A stretch of 64,000 nt of DNA from Gambelia wislizenii. Its lineage: Eukaryota > Chordata > Lepidosauria > Squamata > Crotaphytidae. The notes below the pieces were generated by a model. That model was not told the origin of the DNA. It saw only the letters and a program-made list of their open reading frames with translations, and did no database searches. The stretch spans positions 244,566,645-244,630,644 of the forward strand of contig JAUMIR010000005.1 of the NCBI GenBank assembly GCA_030847615.1, given 5' to 3'. The first letter of the stretch is position 1. Each line of letters opens with the position of its first letter. Below, in pieces: positions 13,001-25,000 of this stretch. The translations under genes were made by a program, and so were the position numbers.

Positions 13001-16000
13001 GCTCAAAAAGGAGAGTTCTGCTCTATTCTTGATCTCAAATATGTAAACAGATGCATCACATGCAGTTGGCCCTCTGTATCCATGGATTCTGCATCCACGG
13101 ATTCCTTCCACAGCTTGAAAATATTCCACCACCATCTTGCCCCTAAAAATCCAAAAAGCAAACCTTGATTTTGCCATTTTATATATGGGATGCCATTTTA
13201 CTATACAGTACAGTATATAATAGGATGAATATCCATGGATTTTGATATCCACAGAGGTCCTGCAGCCAAACCCCAGCAGATACCAAGGGCCCAGTGTACA
13301 GAAAGTTCAGGATAGAATCCCTTCAGATCACCCAGGAGGCTATTCACCAGGGGAAGTTCTTTCTTCAGTCAGTTTTACTGAAGCCTATGGAGTACCTATC
13401 TTACCCAATCACAAGATATTTTTCTTTTCCTCTACAACAATAACTTAACACATTCCCCATTCAGCTAGCCTTGACCCCCAGGGCTTTTACCAAGCTCATG
13501 GTTTCAGCGGTGGCCTTCCTAAGGCTCCAGAGATACATGTTTATCTGTACCTGGACAATCTTCACACTCACTATTCATCCTTTCTCAGGGCCAAACAGGA
13601 TTTTTCAACCACTCTCTGCTATCTCATCAATCACAGGTTCCTGGCCAACCATAACAAGAACATCCTTTTTTCTCTGTCTAGATGGATCATTTCCCTAGGA
13701 ACGCTGACAGACACCCAGAAAGGTTTGGTCTCTCCCTAGACAGAATTAATCCAAAAGATTTCCGAAACCACAAGGGCCAGCAGACTCTTTTGTGCAGATC
13801 TCATGTCCTTAGCTCTCCTCTTAGTAGATCTCATGGTTCAGAACTGGGATGGAGTTAAGGGATTAGGCATATATTCTTGACTTCCTATCACATGACCCTT
13901 TCCTAGCCTGGGCCGTGACAGGATATGATCCAATACTTGATGTCTTCTGTTGTATGCAAGAATGGACTTTCATGGTAAGCACTTAACAGGTCACTCTGAG
14001 GTGCCCCTCTATTTTCAAGGCAGTAACCCTCTACCAAGATCTCAAGAATACTTTCCCTTATGTAATTGCATACAAAACCTGAGAGAAGAGAGGAAATGAG
14101 AAAAAGTGAGTGTTAAACAGTGGTGTATGTTTGATTGATTTGATGGTTCTCCCTGGCAGTGGTTAAATTTTTCTGTGGTTAAATTTTTTGTGCAGGATGG
14201 TATATGCAATCACATGAGTCTTACAATTTGATATGATGCAGCTCAGGCAGAGATTTACTGTCCTAGTAAGAACTCTTTCAACTCTTGTAAGCAAATTTAT
14301 TTTCCTTACAAGTACAATTTTAAGCAAAGATGGTCATGTGTGTAACTGGCAGTAGTGGCACTTCTAGTCACATGGGTGTTACTTTTGAGTTAAGAGCAAT
14401 GTGGGTCCTGTTAGTTATATCAACTACCTTTTCTGCAACATTGAGAAGAAGCTGTGATGCAGAAACATTTGGCGTGGGATATTTTTCCATATCAGTACTG
14501 GATTTAGGTAGGCTGCTTAATGAGTGGACTTGATTTGCTACTGGGGACACACTTCTGATATCTTTGGTATCTGAGGCTTAACAGGACCCCACTGAGATCC
14601 TTTCAATAACCTCAGTCCTTTCGTTGTCCTGGATTAGAAAAGAAAACTAAAAAGAGTAGACTGTGCTGATGTCAAAGTAACCTATGTTTTATTTTTATAG
14701 CCTGTGCCATATGTGGCTTCCACAGCAGTTACTGGAATGGTGCCTGCACCAGAACAGCCTTCAAATATTGGTAAAAAAATATCTTTGTATGGGTAATACT
14801 GAATAGGAAAATTTATTTGCCACTAATACATTTGCTTTATTCATGAATCCAGCATAATAGAATAATAATCTTGGAAGCATTTGTTTTTAGAACTCTGCCT
14901 CAACAAAAAATAGTCCCATTACTTACAGTGCTTGAGTAATATAGGGTGAACACATGCTCTGCAGCAGCCAAGGGTATAAGGGCAAATGATGGATTTATGT
15001 ATCTGCAGCTAAAATGGATTTATGTATCTGCAGCTAAAATAATGTGTTGTAGCAACGCATTATTTTTCAGAGTAATATACTTAGGTTCAGACCTTTTGTG
15101 TGAAATGAATTTTCCCCAGTTATTTTTTAACAATGTTTTGCTTGTGTTGTGGGCTAGCATCCATAGCAGATCTGTCATTTTGTCAGTGTAACTTAATTTA
15201 AAGGTGCAGTCTCTCTTGTGTAATGCTAGATTACTCACATGTCCCATTAGTTCTATAATTAAATAATAAGCTAACAATATTTCCTGCTCCTTTTGTACAT
15301 ACTAAGCCTTAAGATCTAAGCAACTCTGAGAATAGGCTCTTGTCATGGTTTGTAATGGCCAATGTGAGGACTGTTGCTTGTTTGTTAAGGATATATTGGA
15401 ATAAATGAACTATATTTTTTCATTGCATCTTCTTACCTCCTTTTAACACTTTCTGTTTCAGATTCTCAGGATGTGGAGAGTTGTGCCACAACTAAAACTG
15501 CAGGAGTTGCTGTTCTTAAGATGGGTCGTTTTCAGGTATTTTGGAGAGTGCTTTTACTCTGTTTATCATAACTGTTTTGTGGTTTTGATTGCTTGTTATT
15601 TTATAGATTGGGAAACTGAGTTTGCAAAAATATTATATGTACTTACTGTGCCTGATAGGGCATCAAAATCCCAATGTACTACCACATAAAACATTACAGA
15701 GACATTATTAACTGATGTTTATTTGGCCTATAAAATACAGTCGTCCCTTCACATTCGCGGGGGTTATGTTCCACGGACCCCCGCGAATGTGAATAATCCG
15801 CGAATAACAACTGCCCTCCCCCTCCCCCACCATAGCGACCATGGGGCCTCCGGAGGCCCCATAGTCGCTTTCCCCAGCCTCCCCACTCCCTTCCTAGGCC
15901 TGCCCGGGGCCTCTGGATACCCTCCAGAGGTCCCGTGGATGCCTCCCCAGCCCTCACCCCTCCTGTCCAAGCCCTCAACGGGGCCTCCGGAGAGTCTCCG

Positions 16001-19000
16001 GAGGCACCGCGGAGGCCTCCCCGGCCCTCCCCACTCCCCCCCAAGGCCTTCGCGGGGCCCCGCGGAGGCCTCCCCGGCCCTCCCCCTCCCTCCCAAGGCC
16101 TTCGCAGGGCCCGGTGGAGGCCTCCCCGGCCCTCCCCCCTCCCTCCCCGGGCCTTCGTGGGGCCTAGCAAGGCCCCGCGGAGGCCTCTCCCGGCCCTCCC
16201 CTCCCTCCCCGGGCCTTCGTGGGGCCTCTGGAGATGCTACGGAGGCCCCATGGAGGCCTCCCCGCTCCCTCCCAGGCCTTCATGGGGCCTCCGGAGCGTC
16301 TCCGGAGGCCCCATGGAGGCCTCCCCGGCCCTCCCCACCCCCTCCCCGGGCCTTCATGGGGCCTCCGGAGCGTCTCCGGGGGCCCCGTGAAGGCCTCCCC
16401 GGCCCTCCGCCCTCCTTCCCGGGCCTTCGTGGGGCCTAGGAAGGCCCCGCGGAGGCCTCTCCCGGCCCCCCTCCCTCCCCGGGCCTTCGTGGGGCCTCCC
16501 CAGCCCTCCCCCCTCCCTTCCAAGGCCTTCGCGGGGCCTCTGGAGGGTCTCCGAAGGCCCCGTGGAGGCCTCCACGGCCCTCCCCGCTCCCCAGGGCTTT
16601 CACGGGGCCTCCGGAGGCCCCATGTCACGGTTTTGGGGGGGCCCAGGGGGCCCTCCCAAAACCGCGAATAATCAAAACCGCAAATGTCAAGTTCGCGAAT
16701 GTGGAGGGGCAACTGTATTACAAATCAAAACCACATTCTGATGATTGACTGGTATTTTCATTTTGTAATACTGGAGGTAACATATAGTTTCATTGACTTG
16801 TAGCTATTGATAGCGTCCTCCTCCATGCATTTGTCGATTCTCCTTTAAAGCTGTCTAAATTTGCAATTATTACCACATCTTGTGGTAATGAATTCCATCA
16901 TTAACTATGCATTTTAGGAAGAACCTGATTATTACATTCAGCTCATGTTTGCCAAAACATGAATTGCCACTAAATATCCTACTGTAACTCATCCTCAGCA
17001 CATGGAACTGAAATGCTTTGATGTTTACTCTGTTTCCATCCTTATCTCTGAGATTTTCACATGGGGAAATTATTCCCCAGAGAGATCGGGACAGAAATGG
17101 GGCTGTTCTGGAAGCAGCGCCGCATTTCGCACGCCCCCTTCCCTCTCCCAATCTCCCGTCGTCCTCACTCTGTGCTCCTTCCATTTCCCTCGTGCTAGGT
17201 TCCGTGACTTTTTATTAACAAGGGTTCGTCATTAATAAAAAGTCACGGAACGTAGCAGGAGGGAAATGGAAGGAGCACAGAGTGAGGACGACGGGAGATC
17301 GGGAGAGGGAAGGGGGCGTGTAAAACATGGTGCTGCTTCCAGAACAGCCCCATTTCTGTCCCAATCTCCCCGGGGAATAATTTCCCCGTGTGAAAAACTC
17401 CTCTGTTTCCTCCTATTTTGAATTTTAAGTTGCAGGCCCCCAAACACTGACCTCTTGTAATATTTAAAGTGTCACTCACACTGATGGTGTGTGTGTGTGC
17501 GCGTATGTAAATAATGATTATGTCTACATTGTGTCTAGGTATCAGTGGCTGTGGATGATCAGAAAGAGAGTGGAAGTCAGCCAAAGCACTTTGACGCAAC
17601 CACCTCAGAATCCTCATCTTTGTCTAGCAGCAGCCCAGAGAGTACTTTGGTAAAGCCATCCTCCAGTGGAACAGCTGAAACCATTGCTAGTTCCTCAGTA
17701 GATGTTGTAGATGGAGTCCTTTCACACACTTCCACCATACAGTTACAGCCAACCAAGGTTGGGCGTTTCCAGGTGACAACAACAACAGACCAAGTGGGCC
17801 GTTTTTCTGTGTCTAGAAGTCAAGATGAGGTGACATGTGTGGAAAGAGACGTTCCTACAATAGTCCCTCTGTCTGTGTACTCTGAGCAAGTTTCTTCTCC
17901 ACTCACAACTCCTAAATCAGAAGTGGCAGAAAGAAGATCTTCTCTGCATCTGAATGGGCCTTCTTCTGAGCTTGAAGCTGCCTTCTTGAGTGGTGCAGCC
18001 CAGGAGATGGATGATGGTGCAGGCAGTCCAGACTCTGTCCATCCACCTGGGTCAAAAATCAGTCTTCCAGTCCAGAGCCTTAGTAACTCATTCAACTCTT
18101 CCTACATGAGCAGTGATAATGAGTCAGACATAGAAGATGAAGATTTGAAGTGTGAGCTACGGCAGTTGCGGGAGAAGTAAGATTTTATTTTACTTTTTGA
18201 GACTCTTGTATGAGAAGTCTTAGCTGAAAGTTTCCCCCATCCATGTAACTAAAAAATTTAATTTACCATCATTGGTAGTGAGTGCATGAAGTAAATGTGT
18301 GCATGAGTATAATTTAAAATAATGGAAATGGTAAAAATCAAGTCCAGCACTGTCAAAAGTAAAGATAGCAGAAAAACACAACTTACAAGAAATTCTACAA
18401 CATTAAAGGCATCTAGTAATAAAAGGATATAAAATATCTGTGGTGATGAAAAACAATTTTGGAAAATATCTGGGGAGACAAAAACCTATTCGTTGCTATT
18501 TGCCCTCAGATTGACTCCAATTTATACTAATCCTGTCACAATATTTTCTTGATATGATTTATGCAGAGAAGATTTGCCACTGCCTTCCTCCAAGGGTGAG
18601 AGAGTGTGACTTGCCCAAGGTTTCTATGACTGAGCAGGGATTTGAACGCTACTCGTAGTCCAACATTCAAACTATACTGGCTCACAAAAATATACAGCAC
18701 CTTTTTGGTGACCTTTATCTTACCAGGGTTTTATAACTTGCTATACAAAAACTTATGGCAGGTTACAAAACTTGGACAGAAAAAGGGCAACAAAGAAGGT
18801 GCTGTGCATACTTCTTATATCCTTGTTATAATTGGGATCCTGAGGCACCTTACTAAAGGCCACCCTCTTAATTTCTTTGCAGAGATGCAAGTTTGTAGCT
18901 TGTAATGCGACACTAAAAAAGTTGTAAAGGTTAAATAAACTGTCAGTGTGGGCATGGTGAAGAAATGGAGGAGAGTGGAATTACCTGCTCATGCTCCTGG

Positions 19001-22000
19001 TAGTTTATAGTGTTCTGGAGGGAATGGTTGTGATTAGGGACAGGCTGGGGAGGGGACTGAGAGGTTGAGGTGGCGGGTGAATGCAAGTGTCCTCCATGTA
19101 TGTTTCAGAAGAGGAATGGAAAAAGTATGTTTCCTTGCTTTCTAAAACAGTGTCTTTTCTTCTTCCACCCTCCACTCAGGTTATATTGTTAAAAAATCTT
19201 CTACTTGGGTTTAGAAACCCAAACAGGAACAGTCTTGTTTGTGAATGGGAATACAGTCGCCCCTCCACATTCGCGAACTTGACATTCGCGGTTTCGATTA
19301 TTCGCGGTTTTGCGAGGGGCCCCCACGGGCCCCCCCAAAACCGCGACATGGGGCCTCAAGAGGCCCCATGAAAGCCCTGGGAGGGAGCGGGGAGGGCAGG
19401 GGAGACCTCCACGGGGCCTTCGGAGACCTTGGAAGGGAGGGGGGAGGGCTGGGGAGGCCTCCATGGGGCCTCCGGAGATGCTCCGGAGGCCCCACGAAGG
19501 CCCGGGGAGGGAGGGGGGAGGCTGGGAGAGGCCTCCATGGGGCCTCCGGAGACGCTCCAGAGGCCCCATGAAGGCCTGGGGGAGGGCTGGGGAGGCCTCC
19601 ATGGGGCCTCCGGAGATGCTCCGGAGGCCCCATGGAGGCCTGGGAGGGAGCGGGGAGGGCCGGGGGAGGCCTCCATGGGGCCTCCGGAGACGCTCCGGAG
19701 GCCCCATGAAGGCCCGGGGAGGGGGTGGGGAGGGCCGGGGAGGCCTCCATGGGGCCTCCGGAGACGCTCCGGAGGCCCCACAAAGGCCCGGGAGGGAGGG
19801 GGGAGGGCCGGGAGCGGCTTCCGTGGGGCCTTGGTAGGCCCCACGAAGGCCCGGGGAGGGAGGGGGGAGGCCGGGAGAGGCCTCCGCGGGGCCTTGCTAG
19901 GCCCCATGAAGGCCCAGGGAGGGAGGGGGGAGGCTGGGAGAGGCCTCCATGGGGCCTCCGGAGACGCTCCGGAGGCCCCACGAAGGACCGGTGAGGGAGG
20001 GGGGAGGGCCTGGAGAAGCCTCCGCGGGGCCTAGCTAGGCCCCACGAAGGCCCGGGGAGGGAGGGAGGAGGCTGGGAGAGGCCTCCGCGGGGCCTTGCTA
20101 GGCCCCACGAAGGCCCGGGGAGGGAGGGGGGAGGCCAGGAGAGGCCTCCATGGGGCCCCCGGAGATGCTCCGGAGGCCCCATGAAGGCCTGGGGGAGGGC
20201 TGTGGAGGCCTCCATGGGGCCTCCGGAGACGCTCCGGAGGCCCCATGAAGGCCTGGGAGGGAGAGGGGAGGGCCGTGAGAGGCCTCCGTGGGGTCTCCGG
20301 AGACTCTCTGGAGGCCCCGTTGAGGGCTTGGACGGGAGGGGGGAGGGCTGGGGAGGCATCCACGGGGCCTCGGGAGGGTCTCCAGAGGCCCCGGGAAGGC
20401 CTATGAAGGGGGTGGGGAGGCTGGAGGAAGCGACTATGGGGCCTCCGGAGGCCCCATGGTCGCTATGGAGGGGGAGGGGGGCAGTCGTTATTCGCGGATT
20501 TTTCACATTCATGGCGGTCCGTGGAACGGAACCCCCGCGAATGTGAAGGGACGACTGTACATTCTAACATTCTGTTGCAGATCCCATAGTGCCTTAGATT
20601 AGAATTTTTTCTCCCATATTTCTCTTGTATTTTTACTTCCTCAGATGTCTGCTGTTTGGCAGCCATCTGGGATCGTTTTAAAGTGTTTTGGTTCTTCTTC
20701 GTGGTCTCTGTGAATCCACACAATGGGTAATTCCTGCACCTGCGCAGAGCACTTTGGAACCTTCTAGAACCTGATTATACTGATTTTTGGTGGTAGCTCC
20801 ACCCACCATCCCCTGACCTATAGAAGCTCCCTTCCCACCTAAACACCTCATTTCCTTTTTTCCCACCATGTTAGCTGCATCTGGGGACTTTGTTGAACCT
20901 TGATCTTCTCACGTTTTGACCTCTGGACTGGCTTGACTTTGCTTCGCTTATCTCTTTGCTTTGACCTCGGACTGTCTCTTTGACTACGATTTGCTTGATG
21001 GCAGGAGGTTGGACTCGATGGCCCTTGAGGTCTCTTCCAACACTATGATTCTATGATCCGTGACTGCTGGTTGTTATTACTGAATTTCCGTGCAGTTGCT
21101 TGGTAGTTTCCTGGTGGTTTCAGCTAGAGGTAGGCCCTTTATGAAATAGCTTCCATGGGATTCTTTAAGATCTGCTCAGTCTGTTCTGGGAAGATGCCTG
21201 AGGCAGACGGCCACTTTAAGTGTCTCCTCTGCTTGGGAGAAAAGCACAACATTCAATCTTGTTGTCATTGTAAGGCTTTCACCCCCCCGCCCCCCTGCCC
21301 CCCCGGCTAGGCAGAATTAGGACAAGCTGCCTCTTTGTCCGTGATGTCGGCTGCAACTCTTGTTGTCTTACTGGGGCTCTGGGTGTCAAGGATCCACTTT
21401 GGTCCCTCCTTGTTCCCATGATACCGCATGGAAGTCCGATACTGCTCGCGATACCACCTGCGATACTGCTCCAGGGCCAACTGAAGATCCTGTGATGTTG
21501 GCTAGAGACTACCACAAGCCTGTCTGTCTCTCCACTTCTTCTTTGGCTGCCGGTGAGGGTTCTTCCTCTACTGCTAGACTGGTCTCAGCCTTGCAGGAGT
21601 CCACCTCTGGGGAGCCTCCTTTCAAGAAGCTTAAGAAGAAGGACTCTAAGAAAGTTCAAAACTGCTCCTCACCAGAGACGGTACTGCGAGCGACAGTACT
21701 GCGAGCGAGGCTGACCACTCTCAGGGCTCTTCCCCTCGGCAGAAGTTGATTTCTCCAAGGTGGGACAGGGTTTCAACAGCTTCTTCTCTCCGGGCCTGCC
21801 AGAGTCTTCTTCCTTGTCAGGAGTCTCCAAGGCGTCGTGAGTCTCCGCGGTCTGTAGATATGGTTCCTGAAGCTTTGTCTGAAAGGGAAACTGTGATTCA
21901 TCCCCAGATGTGCAGATCATGCAGGTTTCGCCTGGGAGTGAGATTTGTTGTGCTCTGATGTCACATCAGGATGTGCAGTCCTGCCAGGAATGACCTCTGC

Positions 22001-25000
22001 CGCCAGTGTCTGCGGAGTCCTTTACAGGAGAGTCTATTTGTCCCCTAGCAGAGAAAAGTAGTTCAGGTACATGGACCTGCTCAAGGCCTCACTCACGGTC
22101 CCGCTCATGGTGCTGCTCCTGATTTCACATGATGACTTGCTTATGGTTCCGTTCCTGGATCTGCTTGTGGTCTCGGGCTCCTCTCCACACCTATTCCCGT
22201 TGGAGGTCCAGGTCCCACTCTCATAATGCGTGTTATTCTCGGTACTCCAACTGCTAAAGGTACTCGGAGGATTGTTTCTGGGATCAGCACAGGAGGCGTG
22301 TGTACGATAGTCCTCTGAGAATGTGATTTAGAGAAGACTCTTCATTGTCACCATCACATTCCCGAGTGGTATTATTGGGATTCTGATGTATCTCCCCGGT
22401 ACCATTACTATGATGACTATGCCACTGGGTCTCCTTCCCCACGCTGCTCTCGTAGAGATGACCAGACCCACTATCCAACCCATACACAGGGCAGGCATGA
22501 CCAAGGGCGCCCTGTGGAACAGCTCCAGCCGGTACTGGCACCTCCTGACCCTTCTGGAATCACTTCTGCTCGGGTTGAACATCCAACTTTGCCTCATTGG
22601 GTCCCTTGTAGGTGCTCCTTCTCATGGGTTTCTACAGCCTCATCCTCCAGGTCCAGGTCTGCTTCTCTTAGGGTGTTCCTGGTCCCGTGGGGTACCAACC
22701 CAGATCCTCCGTCTCCGACAGATGGTGTTTGAACATTTGCTGATCTCATGGCTCGCAAGGGTACAAGAACTTGCACTCTCCTGTGACTGGGCTACTCCCA
22801 GTTAGAGTGTAGAGTTGGTCCTTGCTGCATTATCCATGCCTCCCTTTGAACCTATGGCTACGTGTGATTTGCCATCACATCTGCATGTAGAGCGAGTGAG
22901 CTGTGTGTGTTAAGGGTTGATCTGTTATACCTGGTTCCATCGTGACAATGTGGTGCTCCAGCCCGACATTGCCTTCCTGCCTAAGGTGGTGTCGTCTTTT
23001 CACCTTAATCAGGATATCATTCTGTCAGCATTTTTCCAAGCCCCTTCTTCGGAGCTGGAGTGTTTCTTTCATTCCTTAGATGTGCGTCGGGCTCTCACCT
23101 TTTATGTGGACAGGACTGTGCCATTTTGATGTTCCAGTCAACTGTTTGTCTGTTATGCGGGTTGATGGAAGGGTTCTACTGTATCTTTCCAGCGTTTTTC
23201 GAAATGGGTGGCATTGACTATTCGCCTATCCTCCCAGCTGATGAATAAACTTATTCCTGAGACTGTGCGCAGTCATTCTACTAGGGTGGCTGCGACCTCT
23301 ACGGCATTTCTTAGTGGTGTCTCAATACAGGACGTTTGTTGGGCGGCTACCTTGGCAACACCCCTGACTTTCATTAAGATTTATAAGGTGGATTCTGTCT
23401 GCTTTGGGGAGGGTTGTCCTATTCTTAGATCTTGCATGATGTGTTCCCTGTATTGTTGCTTTTCTGACTCAATATATTATTGTTAGAGTATATGGCTTGT
23501 GCCTTTCTTGTGTCTTGGTTTAGTGTATCAGGACACTTCCTCGTCCTTCATACATGAGCTTGCCAGTCTACCCATTGTGTGGATTGACAGAGACCACAAA
23601 GAAGGAAAGATTGCTTACCTGAAACTGTAATTCTTCGAGTGGTCTTCTGTGAATTCACACAAACCCGACCATCCTCCCCATGGGTGTCTTGCCTTCTCAG
23701 TTCTGAGCTGCTGCTGTACACGGCTATTGGGAACTGAGGTGTTTAGGCAGCAAGGCAACCTATATAGGTCAGGGGATGGTGAGTGGAGCTACCGCCAAAT
23801 TTCAGTATAATAAGGTTCTGAAGTGCACTCTGTGTAGGTGCGGGAATTGCGCATTGTGTGAATTCACAGATGACCGCTCAAAGAACTACAGTTACAGGTA
23901 GGCAATCTGTCCTTCTCAGCCACGATCTGCTGGGGGGCAGTCAGCTTTACCAGACCCTCTATTTCTTTGGGATTACCGTGTTTCTTTTTCTGTAAAGATT
24001 TCCCTTCTGCTTCCAGAGAAGCATTGTCTCCTTTCACTGGATTCCTTTTTTTTTTTTTATTCCATCTTATTACTAGCTCTAATTTGTTATTACTTAGTTG
24101 TATTGGTATCTCCTAACTGCTTAGGGGAAGATACTAAGTACCTGTAGCTAGTGAAGTAGGAAATTGAAAACTGAAGGGGAAGAGGCAGGAGCAACTGTTA
24201 TTTAACGGTAAAAGAATGTTGAGCTGAGAACTCCTGCTACATGGGCTGGCATGTGGGACAAAGTCAATTGTGTGGATTATTCTACGGGCCATCCAGAGAA
24301 TTCACTTCTTACCCGTTCCATTTTGGAGTAACCTTGCATTATGAGAGGAAGTAACACATGCCGTCTTTCTGTTCTCTAGACACCTTAAAGAGATCCAAGA
24401 GCTTCAGAGTCGCCAAAAGCTGGAGATAGAACTGCTCTACACAAAACTGGGCAAGATACCTCCAGCAGTCATCATCCCTCCTGCTGCTCCTCTCTCAGGC
24501 AGGCGAAGAAGACCTACAAAAGGAAGAAGCAGCAGATCTAGTCGCAGTAGCTCCCAGGGTAATAAGAGCCCCCAGATTTTGGGTAAGGCAGCCTGAAGAT
24601 TGTGATGGAAATGTCCATGGTAGGGCAGTTGGCTTAGTAGTTGTCAAGGTTTTTGTTTTGGCAGACTGCTTAATGCAGACTTGCTATAATGAATTTTTTA
24701 AAATTAGTATGTGAAAGTGCTTGTTCTCTTCTGTATGCTACCACTGAAGTTTATTTTTATCCAAATAGTTCTGTATTATACATCAGAAGCATGCAGCCCT
24801 AGATATCATTAGACTGTAGTTCCAATCAGCCTTGGCCAGCATACAGTGGTGAGGGCTAATAAGAGTTGCAGTCCAAGCCAAGTTTCCCATCCCTGGTGTT
24901 CATCTTTATTTATGCTCTGATGCAGGTTAAGCTGAAATACATTGTTTGGCCAGTGAACTTGAAGGCTGAGTGAAGAGATGAAACCCAGCTCACCTAAGTC

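Larger units (their letters stand above)
20694..23912 (+). mobile_element. DIRS-type retrotransposon, element 2 (internally deleted)
   Basis: The left end (CTTCTTCGTGGTCTCTGTGA) and the right end (GTTACAGGTAGGCAATCTGT) are of the element 1 type. Inverted terminal repeats begin at 20694 and end at 23912, with an ICR at about 23565-23680. The gag-like N-terminus with its Cys cluster lies at 21160-21290, followed by decayed Gag sequence to about 22810. The recombinase starts abruptly at about 22910 ([20 protein letters not shown]) and includes VRSHSTRVAATSTAFLSGVS. The reverse transcriptase and RNase H are missing, so it is a non-autonomous deletion derivative. A CR1 tail is nested at 20998-21057. 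It lies in a WNK1 intron, in sense. Confidence 0.85.

Noticed and set aside
15838..16640. Possible CpG island or promoter
   Set aside because: The high GC is explained by the minisatellite inside a Tigger-like MITE; there is no first exon nearby and WNK1 starts far upstream.
19298..20512. 404-codon open frame on - and several 100-240-codon frames in 15694-16712 and 19245-20723
   Set aside because: They run through the GC-rich minisatellite, are Pro/Gly/Arg-only repeats, are open in several frames at once and lie inside MITEs.
21279..21515. Independent host gene within 21.2-22.8 kb
   Set aside because: The frames are broken, Ser/Pro/Arg-rich and bounded by DIRS element 2 termini; they are Gag remnants.
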